A stretch of DNA of 64,000 nucleotides, from contig NZ_CP019650.1 in assembly GCF_001999945.1 (NCBI RefSeq), positions 1,426,001-1,490,000 on the forward strand, read 5' to 3'. A program made the translations under genes and the position numbers. Positions within the stretch are counted from its first letter, which is position 1. Each line of letters opens with the position of its first letter. The notes under the pieces are model-generated. The model saw only the letters and a list, made by a program, of their open reading frames with translations, searched no databases and was not told the DNA's origin. Source of the DNA: Microbulbifer agarilyticus. Its GTDB lineage: Bacteria; Pseudomonadota; Gammaproteobacteria; Pseudomonadales; Cellvibrionaceae. Positions 31,246-41,126 of the stretch are shown piece after piece.

Positions 31246-32799
31246 ATGTCTGATCCCATTAACTCGGTTGTGATTCTTGGTGGCGGCACAGCAGGGTGGA
31301 TAACCGCTGGCACTTTGGCTGCCCGATTTAATCGGGAGCAGGAAGAGCCGGTTCGTGTCACCTTGGTTGAATCGCCAACTGTGCCCACTATCGGCGTGGG
31401 GGAAGGCACATGGCCCACTATGCGCAGCACCCTGAAAAAAATGGGGGTGAGGGAAACCGATTTTATTCGTGAGTGCAATGTCGGCTTCAAGCAGGGGGCG
31501 AAATTTGCCCGCTGGACTACCGGTGCTGACGATGATTTCTACTACCACCCATTGGTGCAGCCGGAGGGCTTTCATAACCACAACCTTGCCACCCATTGGC
31601 TTGGCGGTAACACATCAGAGTCCTTCTCGAATACAGTCTGTCCGCAGGAAGCATTGTGTGAACACAATAGAGCCCCCAAGCAGATTGGTACCCCGGAATA
31701 TGCGGCGGTTGCCAATTACGCCTATCACCTGGACGCGGGAAAGTTCGCAGGCTTCTTGCAACGCCATTGCACCGAAAATCTTGGTGTGCGGCATATTCTC
31801 GCGGATGTTACTGGCATTGAGGAATCGGAGACGGGCGATATCGCGGCGCTAAAGACGGAGGCACACGGAAAAGTTTCCGGGGATCTATTTGTTGACTGCA
31901 GTGGCTTCGGTTCGCGACTGCTCGGCGGTCACTACAAGGTGCCGTTCCGCTCTTGCAAGGATGTTCTGTTTATTGATAGCGCGCTTGCGGTACAGGTGCC
32001 TTACGAGCGCGAAGATAGCCCGATAGCGACCCATACGATATCCACCGCGCAGAGTGCGGGCTGGGTATGGGACATTGGTTTACAGAGCCGGCGCGGTGTG
32101 GGGCATGTCTTCTCTAGCGCCCACACGAGCGACAGTGCCGCTTATGGCGAACTGGCGCGGTACCTTAAGGTAAGTGAAGGGGAGCTGGATCGACTTGGTG
32201 TGCGCAAAATTCCGATTGTACCTGGCCACCGAGAAAAATTCTGGCACCGGAATTGTGTGGCCATTGGGTTGTCGGCGGGGTTTCTGGAACCGCTGGAAGC
32301 CTCGGCGCTGGTGTTGGTGGAGATCTCGGCAAACATGCTCGCGGAGCAGTTTCCAGCAAGTCGCGCCGCAATGGATGTGGTTGCCCGTCGTTTCAATGAG
32401 ACGTTCTTGTACCGCTGGGACAGGATTATCGATTTCCTGAAGCTGCACTATGTATTGACCAAACGCACCGATAGCCGCTTCTGGATCGACAATTGCGACC
32501 CGGCTACGATTCCCGACAGTCTGCAGGAACTGCTGACCTTATGGCGTTACCAGCCACCTTGGCACGACGACTTTGATCGGGCAGTGGAGGTGTTCCCGGC
32601 CGCTAGCTATCAATATGTTTTGTACGGTATGGAATTCGAGACGCAACCCGCAGCGCATGGTGTATCGCGCGCGTCGCTTGAGCAGGCAGGGCAGTTGTTC
32701 CAGCAAAAAGGCAAGGCTACCCAGCAGATGCTGGCGGGGCTGGAAATACACAGGAATTTAGTCAATAAAATTTGCCGGCATGGGTTACAGCAAATATAA
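31246..32799 (+). CDS. Flavin-dependent tryptophan halogenase-family protein 1
   Basis: A 517-residue protein of the PrnA-like family. It has the FAD-binding GGGTAGW near the N-terminus, GVGEGTWPT, and a lysine in the GFKQGAKF position that matches the catalytic lysine of tryptophan halogenases. The diagnostic WxWxIP motif is present as GWVWDIG, with Gly in place of Pro. Although named halogenases, members next to TonB receptors have no proven substrate; modification of an oligosaccharide, receptor or phenolic compound is open. It lies 118 bases after the receptor, past a terminator, and 51 bases before sapC. Confidence 0.85.
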   Translation: MSDPINSVVILGGGTAGWITAGTLAARFNREQEEPVRVTLVESPTVPTIGVGEGTWPTMRSTLKKMGVRETDFIRECNVGFKQGAKFARWTTGADDDFYYHPLVQPEGFHNHNLATHWLGGNTSESFSNTVCPQEALCEHNRAPKQIGTPEYAAVANYAYHLDAGKFAGFLQRHCTENLGVRHILADVTGIEESETGDIAALKTEAHGKVSGDLFVDCSGFGSRLLGGHYKVPFRSCKDVLFIDSALAVQVPYEREDSPIATHTISTAQSAGWVWDIGLQSRRGVGHVFSSAHTSDSAAYGELARYLKVSEGELDRLGVRKIPIVPGHREKFWHRNCVAIGLSAGFLEPLEASALVLVEISANMLAEQFPASRAAMDVVARRFNETFLYRWDRIIDFLKLHYVLTKRTDSRFWIDNCDPATIPDSLQELLTLWRYQPPWHDDFDRAVEVFPAASYQYVLYGMEFETQPAAHGVSRASLEQAGQLFQQKGKATQQMLAGLEIHRNLVNKICRHGLQQI

Positions 32800-32850
32800 G
32801 CTAATCCAGATCAGCCAATATCAAGAATAAGCAGTAGTGAGGGAGAAAAA

Positions 32851-33582
32851 ATGAGCAATACCGTTGCATTGAACAACGAGAGCCATCGCAACTTGAAAGT
32901 GATGACTAAGCGCGGCGCCGCTTTTGGTGAGGCGACACATTTGGTGCCAGTGGTGGCAAACGAGCTGCGTAATCTGGTACTGGAATATCCAGTGTGTATC
33001 ACCAAGGATCCTAAAAACGGCCAATTTTCGCTGTGTGCTTTATTGGGCTTTGGGCCGGGCGAAAACCTCTTTTTGCAGGGCGAAAACTGGGACGCGCAAT
33101 ATGTCCCCATGCATATCCGCAGGCAGCCATTCATGGTTGGGTATCGAAACCCTGAAGCGGGGCCGGGCGAAGACAAAGGTGCCGTGATCACCCTGGATAT
33201 GGATAGCCCGCGGGTAAACCGCGACGGCAGTTCGGCGGATGGTGAGCGCCTATTTGATGATGAAGGCAGCAACACACCGTTTATGAATGAGGTCAGTGAC
33301 CTGTTGGGTCAGCTCATGGGCGGGATGGAATCAACCACTGCTTTCCTGAAGTTTCTGGCCGACAACGACTTGATCGAGCCCGCGCATATCAATGTTCAGT
33401 TTGCCAGTGGCGAGCAGAAGCGCTACGAAGGTCTTTACACGGTCAATGACGAGAAGCTACAGCAGCTGGAAGCCGACAAACTTGTGTATATGCATCAGCA
33501 CGGATACTTGCAGGCAGCGTATTGGTTGAGTGCCTCGATGGGGCAGGTGCGAAAATTAATCCAGAGAAAGAACCAGCAATGA
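32851..33582 (+). CDS. SapC-family protein
   Basis: A 243-residue cytoplasmic-looking protein of the SapC family, recognised from VPVVANELRNLVLEYPVCITKD, FSLCALLGFGPGENLFL and YVPMHIRRQPFMVGY. Despite the name it has no permease-like membrane helices and no assigned activity. SapC genes repeatedly follow TonB receptor and halogenase genes in marine and plant-associated proteobacteria, as here, so the three probably act together. It has a GAGGGAGAAA ribosome-binding region. It is convergent with the PhoD gene. Confidence 0.82.
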   Translation: MSNTVALNNESHRNLKVMTKRGAAFGEATHLVPVVANELRNLVLEYPVCITKDPKNGQFSLCALLGFGPGENLFLQGENWDAQYVPMHIRRQPFMVGYRNPEAGPGEDKGAVITLDMDSPRVNRDGSSADGERLFDDEGSNTPFMNEVSDLLGQLMGGMESTTAFLKFLADNDLIEPAHINVQFASGEQKRYEGLYTVNDEKLQQLEADKLVYMHQHGYLQAAYWLSASMGQVRKLIQRKNQQ

Positions 33583-33652
33583 GTGCGCCTGAATGCGCCG
33601 CGAACACCGCGCATTCAGATGACTGGATTCAGGAGTGTTCTCCACGTATTCG

Positions 33653-36049
33653 TTAGGTATCTTGTTCCGATAGGATGGGATGCACCTGTGGCCAGCCGGC
33701 AAACTGTGCATCCCGCTGTGGATCCGCGTCCCAGGGCCAGCATTCCATCGTGTAGTGATTGGCAGTCTGGTCAATGGTTACCAACCCATAGCCCTCTCTC
33801 TTCAGCGCCCGATCCGAAACAAATTTTCCCCAGCTGGTATTGTCGTCACTGAACTCTGCGTGCGAAATTTTCGGATTGGCGACCGCTAGTACGCGCATCT
33901 TGTTGCCAAACGGATCAATAAAATGACCGGTATTCGGGTCATTCCCGACCGGGTTCTCGAGCTTGCCAAACCCTTCGAACCAGCGCTGCCAAAATGCTGC
34001 GGAGGCGGGTCCCGAGAAAAACAGGGCACCGCCGGAGAAGTCCTTGGTGTATTGCTGTGCGAGCATTCCCAGGTGCTGGTCGCCGGCGAGTACCAGTGCG
34101 TTCGCGTCTTCCACCAGCTTGACCGCGCGGGTACGCCCATCGGGCGGGTAGCCGTTTGCGTCGTAGTCAACCAAGCCCGCGCCGGTCTCATCGGTTTGCG
34201 GTGAGCCCCAGATGGAGGCGGTGAGGCAAACCTTTGGCATGCCCGGATCCATGTGCTTCCAGTCCTGTAAAAACGCTTCTTGCCGACTGCCGAGCAAGCT
34301 GCCTGTGACTGTGAGTCGCTCAGCTTCATAGTCGGGTGCCGATTTGAACTTGCGATCCTCCACCATGGCGAAGCTGGTTTTCCCATAGACAAAGTGCGCA
34401 TAAGTGACCGGAATACCGTGCTGGATCGGGGTGGGGTCATAGGCATCCGGGGTATGGCTGCTCTGCATGCGGTACACCATTTTTACCAGGTCGATATCGT
34501 GCTTGAAGCCGCCGTCTTCTTCCCGCGGACCGCCGCTGGCATCGCCTTTGTTGCCCCACAAGTTGCCCTGCAATACGTCGTGATCGTCCACCAGAAGGAT
34601 CGACGGGCGGTTACGTACGGATTCGCGAAAGGTCCAGTACCAGAGATACCAGCGATACAGCGTGTCGAGCTTTGCCTGGGGCGTATCGCGGCCGTAGCGG
34701 GTGGGAAAGGTTTCGTAGTACTGGTCACCGGCGAAAACATACAGGTCTGGCTGGTGACTGTCGCAATGTTTGGTCAGTGTCGCATGTGGGAAGAAGACAA
34801 AATCCTCTGTGTAGCGACCAAGGGTGCGCTCTTCCGGAATATGTTTCTTTATTGCGATGTCGTCGAGGCTCTTCGCAGTAGGAGTGATGCAGGAATACAG
34901 CGCAATTTTTAGTGCGTCGCTCTTGGCGGGGTCTTTTTGTATCTGCCCGGAGTATAAAGTCTCTTCGTGGTTGTCATACCGCACACGGTACTCGTGGTCT
35001 TGCCCGGCATCCCAGCCCGTAATACGAAACGCCGCAACGTAGCCATCTTCTATTTTTGCCTCGGCCCCGACGATCCACTCTTCGGTGCCAAGCACGCGGT
35101 ATTCAAGCCGTGCAGCAGGGTTCGCCTGTAGGTCGATTGGCATAAATTGCGCAGACAATTTCAGCACCGCGTTATCGGGGCCATTGGCACAGTTTAGGCT
35201 GTGCATACAACCCATAACGGGACCGAGTACCCGCTCAGGATAGGCCGAGATCTTGTCGCCGCCGGTTTCAATATGACTGAACCACCAGCGGGCACCGGCC
35301 TGCTGATGGTGTGGAGAAGAAACCAGCATAATCCCACCGGTGAGTTGCTCAGCCTCTACACCGCTGCGTACTGCAAACCCGAGTTCACTGCCACTGTGTA
35401 CGTCGCTGGTAATCAGGCGCACATCAAACCGCCCGTTGGCCACCGGGTCGATATGGCAATCCAGTTGAATCTCCCGCGTGCCTATCCGGTCGATACCGAC
35501 GCTGCCTGCGCGCTCAAGGCGGGTAAACGCCATGCTGTTCTTTTGATCGGAAAAGTCGCGGAAGCTCAGTTTTCCCTGATCATCCAGCACCGCCATAAAG
35601 CCGCCGTTGGTTCCGCCGGCGCGTTGTGCCAGAGCCGCCCCCCGGTAATCCAGTTCTCCAGCCCCCACACCCAATAAAAAGCCGCAAAAGCCACCGGCTT
35701 CGGGCGTCAGCAGGCCTACCCGGGCGCGCAGCCGGCCCGCCTGGTGGTGGTTGTTCAGTTCGCGGGTCAGCAAGGCTGCGGTGCGCACTTCAAAGGACTT
35801 TTCCCCCCGCAAGCACTCCAGTCGGCCATTGTTGCAGTGCCAGTCCTGTAGCCGATTACCCCACAGGGGCCCGCCCAGCCAGTGTTGCAAGCCAGATTCG
35901 GGGAGGGCTTCAATCGGGCGGGTACCGACAAGCTCGGGCCTGGCTGCCGCCATTGCGGAAGCAAGAGAAGGCGTTAGTGCCGGGGTCAGCGCTGCGCCAA
36001 GGATGCTCGCAGTGCCGGAAGTTAACTTGATGAAGTTGCGACGTTTCAT
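33653..36049 (-). CDS. Tat-exported PhoD-like metallophosphoesterase with long N-terminal domain
   Basis: A 798-residue protein with a twin-arginine signal (MKRRNFIKLTSG). Residues from about 40 to 380 form beta-rich accessory domains. The C-terminal half is an alkaline phosphatase D-type metallophosphoesterase, with metal-site segments VFAGDQYYETFP, LLVDDHDVLQGNLWG and LVLAGDQHLGML. It is longer than ordinary PhoD proteins. It may free phosphate from periplasmic organic phosphates; the link to agar use is unclear. The gene is leftward, 48 bases after the KDG kinase gene on the same strand, so the two may be co-transcribed. Confidence 0.82.
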   Translation of the reverse strand: MKRRNFIKLTSGTASILGAALTPALTPSLASAMAAARPELVGTRPIEALPESGLQHWLGGPLWGNRLQDWHCNNGRLECLRGEKSFEVRTAALLTRELNNHHQAGRLRARVGLLTPEAGGFCGFLLGVGAGELDYRGAALAQRAGGTNGGFMAVLDDQGKLSFRDFSDQKNSMAFTRLERAGSVGIDRIGTREIQLDCHIDPVANGRFDVRLITSDVHSGSELGFAVRSGVEAEQLTGGIMLVSSPHHQQAGARWWFSHIETGGDKISAYPERVLGPVMGCMHSLNCANGPDNAVLKLSAQFMPIDLQANPAARLEYRVLGTEEWIVGAEAKIEDGYVAAFRITGWDAGQDHEYRVRYDNHEETLYSGQIQKDPAKSDALKIALYSCITPTAKSLDDIAIKKHIPEERTLGRYTEDFVFFPHATLTKHCDSHQPDLYVFAGDQYYETFPTRYGRDTPQAKLDTLYRWYLWYWTFRESVRNRPSILLVDDHDVLQGNLWGNKGDASGGPREEDGGFKHDIDLVKMVYRMQSSHTPDAYDPTPIQHGIPVTYAHFVYGKTSFAMVEDRKFKSAPDYEAERLTVTGSLLGSRQEAFLQDWKHMDPGMPKVCLTASIWGSPQTDETGAGLVDYDANGYPPDGRTRAVKLVEDANALVLAGDQHLGMLAQQYTKDFSGGALFFSGPASAAFWQRWFEGFGKLENPVGNDPNTGHFIDPFGNKMRVLAVANPKISHAEFSDDNTSWGKFVSDRALKREGYGLVTIDQTANHYTMECWPWDADPQRDAQFAGWPQVHPILSEQDT

Positions 36050-36097
36050 ATTGATTGAGACCGCGTTTCGTTATTTTTCTAAGGGGGCACAATTGAG

Positions 36098-37063
36098 CTA
36101 GTCGGCGAATGTATCCGGAAAGTGAGATTGGTCGACAAGGGCCCCGCGGTGCTGAATCACCACCGCAGAGATCTTCGCCGCCTGTGCGATCGCTTGGCGA
36201 GGGGATGCGCCTCGACTGCGGAAGGCGAGGTAGCTGCCATTGAAGGAGTCACCGGCTGCGGTGGTATCCACTACCTTATCTACCGCTGTAATCGATTCCA
36301 GAAAGCGCTCCTTGGAGCCTCGGTAGTAGACCCCATTGGGGCCGTCTTTAATCACCAGCTCTGCAATGGAGAAGGGCTCCAGTAGATCGCAGGCCCCGGA
36401 GAAGTCCTTCACTCCATACAATGCTTCCAGGTCTTCGATCCCCGGCAATGCCAGGTCCGCATAGGTAAAGGCGAGTGCATACTGATCGCGGGTCTCTTTG
36501 GCCGACTGCCAGAGCTTTGGGCGGTAGTTGGGGTCGAATACGATCTTGGTACCGGAATCCTGCAGCTGTTCCACCAGTTCCCAAAAGACGGGGCGTGACT
36601 CGGGCGTCAATACAGCCAGAGAGATCCCGCTAAAGAAGAACATGTCCGGCCGGGGTGCGAGGCCGGCGGGGGAGTAGCCTCCATCCCCTGCGACTTGTGT
36701 TGCCTCGCGAAACAGTGGCATCACTTCCCGAGCCGCTGAGCTATTTCGCCAATAACTGAAGCTACGCTCGCCGGCGTTATCGGTGTTCACCATATAGAGG
36801 CCCAATTGGCGATCGGGGTGACGGAATACCAGCGAGGTATCGATGTGCTCCCTTTCCAGAGCGTCAATCAGACCGTTACTGGCACTGTCAAAGCCAACGG
36901 CAGTCATCAGACGCACCCGGTCATCGGCCTGCGCAAGACGCTTGTAGTAAACGGCCACACTGTGTACGTCGCCGGCGAAAGACTGTTGGTAGAGGCCTGG
37001 CTCTACTAGGCTGAACTCCACCATGCTTTCCCCAAGAATTACCAGATCCGTCATCTCAGTCAT
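36098..37063 (-). CDS. kdgK: PfkB-family 2-keto-3-deoxygluconate kinase
   Basis: A 321-residue ribokinase-fold sugar kinase. It has the N-terminal ILGESMVEF, the internal GLYMVNTDNAGERSFSYWR segment typical of KDG kinases, and the catalytic DTTAAGDSFNG with the anion hole. It converts 2-keto-3-deoxygluconate to KDPG. In the published route for 3,6-anhydro-L-galactose in other marine bacteria, 2-keto-3-deoxy-L-galactonate is epimerised to KDG before this step; the two oxidoreductases for that were not seen here. AAGGAG lies just before the ATG at 37063; the ATG three codons in has better spacing. Confidence 0.86.
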   Translation of the reverse strand: MTEMTDLVILGESMVEFSLVEPGLYQQSFAGDVHSVAVYYKRLAQADDRVRLMTAVGFDSASNGLIDALEREHIDTSLVFRHPDRQLGLYMVNTDNAGERSFSYWRNSSAAREVMPLFREATQVAGDGGYSPAGLAPRPDMFFFSGISLAVLTPESRPVFWELVEQLQDSGTKIVFDPNYRPKLWQSAKETRDQYALAFTYADLALPGIEDLEALYGVKDFSGACDLLEPFSIAELVIKDGPNGVYYRGSKERFLESITAVDKVVDTTAAGDSFNGSYLAFRSRGASPRQAIAQAAKISAVVIQHRGALVDQSHFPDTFAD

Positions 37064-37532
37064 ATCTCCTTGTTGCGCACCCGCTGGGGTATGAGAAAAT
37101 CGCTGTCACGAAAGGGATTATTGACACGTTTAGCGGGCATTTTATGGAGCAGGTCGGTGGTCAAGCCCAGCAGATAAGTCTGGTGCTTTACTCCCGGAGT
37201 GCATGCTTGTAAATTGTCAACAACGGTTCGTGGGATTTTCCAGCGAGTCGTAAAAAGTATTTTAAAAACAATAAGTTAGTGTTTTTCGGATCAGTGAGCA
37301 GGCTTTTGCCCCCTGACGCGCTCTTCAGCCGCTATTAAACAACGATTGAATATTGTTAACAATCAACAGTTGACATGTATTCGGGCGTTGGTGGATGATT
37401 GAGCCATCGATGGAGGAAACCCAAATAATTTAACTAATGGGTCTTCTTTCGAAATCTAGGGGCGGCGCCACTAGCGGTATCAGTGAATGCCGAGTTGATA
37501 ATAAAAATGCGATCCGATGGAGAGAGATAATC
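37064..37532. promoter_or_regulatory. Control region of TonB receptor 2 with two operator-like palindromes
   Basis: Two copies of the ATTGT-N2-ACAA element occur: TTGTAAATTGTCAACA at 37207-37222 and a perfect ATTGTTAACAAT at 37352-37363. The second is followed six bases later by TTGACA (37370-37375), exactly as before TonB receptor 1. GATGAT at 37394-37399 is a weak -10 candidate. The receptor's ribosome-binding site is GGAGAGAGA at 37519-37527. An open frame from 37437 is rejected as the start. No other gene is visible in this gap. Confidence 0.65.
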
Positions 37533-40500
37533 ATGTCTACGTCCAATGTACGTAATCGCTTCCGCATGTCTGCACTGTCAGTAGCGGTACTGTCTGTATG
37601 CAGCGGTCAAGCGTTTGCACAGGAATCCGACGAGCAAAACCAATACGAAGCGCTTGAAGAAGTTCAGGTGACGGGTATTCGGGCGAGTCTGGAGAAGTCT
37701 ATTGATGACAAACGCTTCGGCGGAAACATCAAGGACACCATCAATGCCGAAGACATCGGCAAAACCACCGATCAGAACATTGCAGAAGCCCTGTCCCGCG
37801 TGACTGGTGTTTCTATGCAGACTTCGGACGGTGAAGGCACCACTATTACAGTACGTGGTGCAAATGCTCAGCAGAACAACATTAGCCTGAACGGCGTGCA
37901 GCTCGGCTCCACCGGTTTCAGCCAGGCGGTGGACCTTTCTGCATACTCTGCGGACATCCTCTCCAAGATCGAGGTTGTAAAAACACCAAGCGCGGACCAT
38001 GACGAAGGTTCTCTCGGTGCCAACATCAACTTGGTATCGAACAAGCCACTGGAAGTGAGCGAAGGCTTCAATATCAGCGGTCAGGGTCGTTACAACGATC
38101 TTTCTGAAAAAGAAAATCACAAGGTTTCCACGACTTACACCGGTAAATTCTTTGACGATACTTTCGGTGTGATTGTTACCGCGTTTGATGAAACCAACTC
38201 CGTGCGTAAAGACCAATTTATGCAGGAAAACTGGATTTCTCGCACGTCCCAGCGTGCTACCGACCAGAACGGTAATATCGTTAATGACGTAACCGGTTTG
38301 GTCCCATACAACACCAAGATGCAATTGCATCAGAATGACCGCGATCGTCAGGGTGTAAATTTGGGTATGCAGTGGGCGGCCACCGATGCTACCGAAGTGA
38401 ACGCAAGCCTCAGTTGGAACAAACAGGAAATCGACAGCACGATGCACGAGGTAAAGACCCGTGCTGGCGACTACTGGACCTACAACAATATGGTGGAAGG
38501 TGAAGACTACCTGTGGACTGGTCCTGCAGCTTGGACCGACCCGCAAGAAGACTGGCACACCTATAATTCCGATACGCGTACTTTTACCAAGTATCTGAAC
38601 CGCTCGGCACTGGGTGACCTTTCTCAGGCGGAGAACAAATTTACCAATGAGAACCGCATTTTCTCCCTCGATGTAAATCATGAGCTGAACGACTCTGTTG
38701 TAGTGAGCGGTGGTGTAAATTACTCCAAGGCGGAAGAGATCCCGGATCAGGCGCTGTATGTCAACATGCAGAACTATCGCCGTGTAAATGCCTGGCTGAC
38801 TCGCTTCGCGCCTCCCGGTGAAGCAGAACCTGTAGGTTACGACTGTACTTCGGGCAAGTGTAATCTTGTCGCGGGCGAGGGCTTTGTAGACTACGGGGCT
38901 GTATTGCACCCAGATCCAAATGCACTGTGGGACAACTCCTCGACCACCGGTTTCAACCCGGATGACCTCGCCGCACAGCACGTTTCTTTCCTGTCACGTA
39001 CCGTACGCGAAGTATCGGATGAGCAGCAGGCAGCCTATTTTGACGTGGACTGGGACGTAGATTTTGCGGGTGTGCACAAGCTTGAGTTCGGTGCCAAGGC
39101 CACATCTCGCGAGAAGTATGTGGACAACCAGACCGGTGAGTTTAACTCTATTGGTGAAGGTGTCATTGTTACCGATCCAGAGACCGGGCAAACATACACC
39201 ATTGTTGAAGGTATCACCGATATCGACGGTACTTTTGTCACCAATGGTGATCTGGGTGTTAGCGACTTCATGAACTCGCTGGGTTACGATCGCAATAACG
39301 TGACCGACGGCTGGCAGACCGTTTCTGCTGAGCGCGCATTTGAGGTTGCTCTCAATAACCCAGCGGCAGAATTTATTGCTGATGATACCGAGACGCGGTC
39401 TGCTGATCTCGATACTCAGGCGTTGTATTTCAAAGCGAACTTTTCATTCCTGGATGACACCTTGAGTGGTGATGTTGGCCTGCGGTATGTGAACACCACC
39501 GTGGATACAACCGGTTACTCGGGTGTTAACTTCCATAGCAGTACCGGTAACCTTGGTCGTGTTTTGGATGCCTTTACCTTGCAGTCACTACGCGATAGTT
39601 CCAACCCGGCGTGTGCGCCGGTAATTGACTACGGTACACCCATCGTACTGGATGATCCTTCGACCCCAGATATTGATGAAAATACCATTGATAGTGATCC
39701 GCAAAACCAGGAAGAGTTGCGCTGGTCGCGTGTCGATGGCCTCGGCTGGGACACTCAGGGCACTGCAGATCGCTCCGATGATACGCCAATTTCTGCTCAG
39801 GGTGCCTGTTACGATGCCTTCGCAGTTCGCGGCAACATGAACGAGTACATGCTGTGGCGTCATTCTGATGTATCCACTGAATCGAACTACATCTATGGTG
39901 CACGTGATGCCGACGGTAACCCGATTGTAGAAGATCGCAGCCTGCGCTCCTTCGCCGTTACCGGTGAGCATGAATATGATGTGTTGCTGCCTAGTCTGAA
40001 CCTGAACTACATCATTAATGATGAGATGGTTGGCCGTGTTGCTGTCTCCAAAACCATGTCTCGTCCGCAGATTGACTCCCTGCGCCCTGGCTTTAAAGTT
40101 CAGGAAACGGTTTGGACTGATGAAAACGGCACCGGTAACGCGATTACTCTGACCAATACCAAGCTGGATCCTCTCGAGTCCAACAACTTGGATCTGTCGT
40201 TCGAATGGTACTTCGCCGATAACTCCATGCTTGCCGCTGGTCTGTTCTACAAAGATATGACCAACTTCGAGGAGTCGCAGACCATTGTTACCTATATGGA
40301 TGACCTGCGTGATTTGGGCCTCGACGAGAATGGTGAGCCGTATGACACCGCCAGCCTAATTAAGAGTACCGACAACCTCGAAGGTTGTATGCCTCGCCGT
40401 ATCGAAGGTGTTGCGGACTACGATGAAGACTGGCTGCACTCTGATGACCTGACCGATCTTTGTGCCAAGTTCCAGACCACGAGCATTACTAATGGTAAAG

Positions 40501-41057
40501 GTGCAGAAATTCGTGGGGCGGAACTTCAGTACACCCAGACTTACGACATGCTACCTGGCGTGTTTGCTGGTCTGGGTACCATGTTTAACTACACCTATCA
40601 GGATAGTGCCTACGATCAAGAGGTCTCTTCTCTGGATCCGAGCCTGGTATTACCTGAGCTGCCGGTAGCCTACACCCCAGAACATAGCTACAACGCGACC
40701 GTATTCTGGGAAATGAATGGCCATCAGCTGCGCTTGGCTTATCAGGGAACCTCTGATCAACTGGCGCGACGCGTATGGGACAACGGCTCCCTGTGGCAGG
40801 AAGGTCGCGGTACTTTGGACCTTTCCGCGAGCTACGCTTTGAACGACAATGTTAGTCTGTCATTCAATGCGGTAAACCTGACTGATGAGGGTGTTCGCCA
40901 TTACTACACTAGCCGCTTTATCCAATTGCCGGATGCAAATGGCAATATGGTTGCCTTCGACGAAGGCAACCCTCTGGATGGTGGCTATAAAGGGCGTACC
41001 GCTGAAGAGTATAAGACTGGTACATTCTACCGGTTTGGTATTCAGGCGCGCTTCTAA
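37533..41057 (+). CDS. TonB-dependent outer-membrane receptor 2
   Basis: A 1174-residue receptor, larger than receptor 1, with a signal peptide ending AFAQ, the motif EEVQVTGIRASLEKSI, a plug domain (NAEDIGKTTDQNIAEALSRV, TVRGANAQQN) and a barrel ending YRFGIQARF. The extra length lies in acidic extracellular loops in the middle of the barrel, including Asp/Glu-rich stretches near residues 700-780. Import of long neoagaro-oligosaccharides is a reasonable inference from the agarases next door. ATG 37533 has a strong ribosome-binding site; the frame opens at 37437. It is followed by a terminator and a second halogenase homologue. Confidence 0.92.
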   Translation: MSTSNVRNRFRMSALSVAVLSVCSGQAFAQESDEQNQYEALEEVQVTGIRASLEKSIDDKRFGGNIKDTINAEDIGKTTDQNIAEALSRVTGVSMQTSDGEGTTITVRGANAQQNNISLNGVQLGSTGFSQAVDLSAYSADILSKIEVVKTPSADHDEGSLGANINLVSNKPLEVSEGFNISGQGRYNDLSEKENHKVSTTYTGKFFDDTFGVIVTAFDETNSVRKDQFMQENWISRTSQRATDQNGNIVNDVTGLVPYNTKMQLHQNDRDRQGVNLGMQWAATDATEVNASLSWNKQEIDSTMHEVKTRAGDYWTYNNMVEGEDYLWTGPAAWTDPQEDWHTYNSDTRTFTKYLNRSALGDLSQAENKFTNENRIFSLDVNHELNDSVVVSGGVNYSKAEEIPDQALYVNMQNYRRVNAWLTRFAPPGEAEPVGYDCTSGKCNLVAGEGFVDYGAVLHPDPNALWDNSSTTGFNPDDLAAQHVSFLSRTVREVSDEQQAAYFDVDWDVDFAGVHKLEFGAKATSREKYVDNQTGEFNSIGEGVIVTDPETGQTYTIVEGITDIDGTFVTNGDLGVSDFMNSLGYDRNNVTDGWQTVSAERAFEVALNNPAAEFIADDTETRSADLDTQALYFKANFSFLDDTLSGDVGLRYVNTTVDTTGYSGVNFHSSTGNLGRVLDAFTLQSLRDSSNPACAPVIDYGTPIVLDDPSTPDIDENTIDSDPQNQEELRWSRVDGLGWDTQGTADRSDDTPISAQGACYDAFAVRGNMNEYMLWRHSDVSTESNYIYGARDADGNPIVEDRSLRSFAVTGEHEYDVLLPSLNLNYIINDEMVGRVAVSKTMSRPQIDSLRPGFKVQETVWTDENGTGNAITLTNTKLDPLESNNLDLSFEWYFADNSMLAAGLFYKDMTNFEESQTIVTYMDDLRDLGLDENGEPYDTASLIKSTDNLEGCMPRRIEGVADYDEDWLHSDDLTDLCAKFQTTSITNGKGAEIRGAELQYTQTYDMLPGVFAGLGTMFNYTYQDSAYDQEVSSLDPSLVLPELPVAYTPEHSYNATVFWEMNGHQLRLAYQGTSDQLARRVWDNGSLWQEGRGTLDLSASYALNDNVSLSFNAVNLTDEGVRHYYTSRFIQLPDANGNMVAFDEGNPLDGGYKGRTAEEYKTGTFYRFGIQARF

Positions 41058-41093
41058 CGTTCCCAAGGTTGTTAATTTGTTAGCTTGATTTGG

Positions 41094-41122
41094 CCGCGCC
41101 TGGAAACAGGCGCGGTTTTTTT
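41094..41122 (+). terminator. Strong intrinsic terminator directly before the halogenase 2 start
   Basis: CCGCGCCTG, GAAA loop, CAGGCGCGG and a run of seven T residues. The U-tract ends only four bases before the ATG of the next gene, leaving no room for a normal ribosome-binding site. Confidence 0.92.
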
Positions 41123-41126
41123 GTTT

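Noticed and set aside
37578..38981. 467-residue minus-strand open frame
   Set aside because: It lies wholly inside TonB receptor 2, has no recognisable domain and mirrors the receptor's codon pattern.
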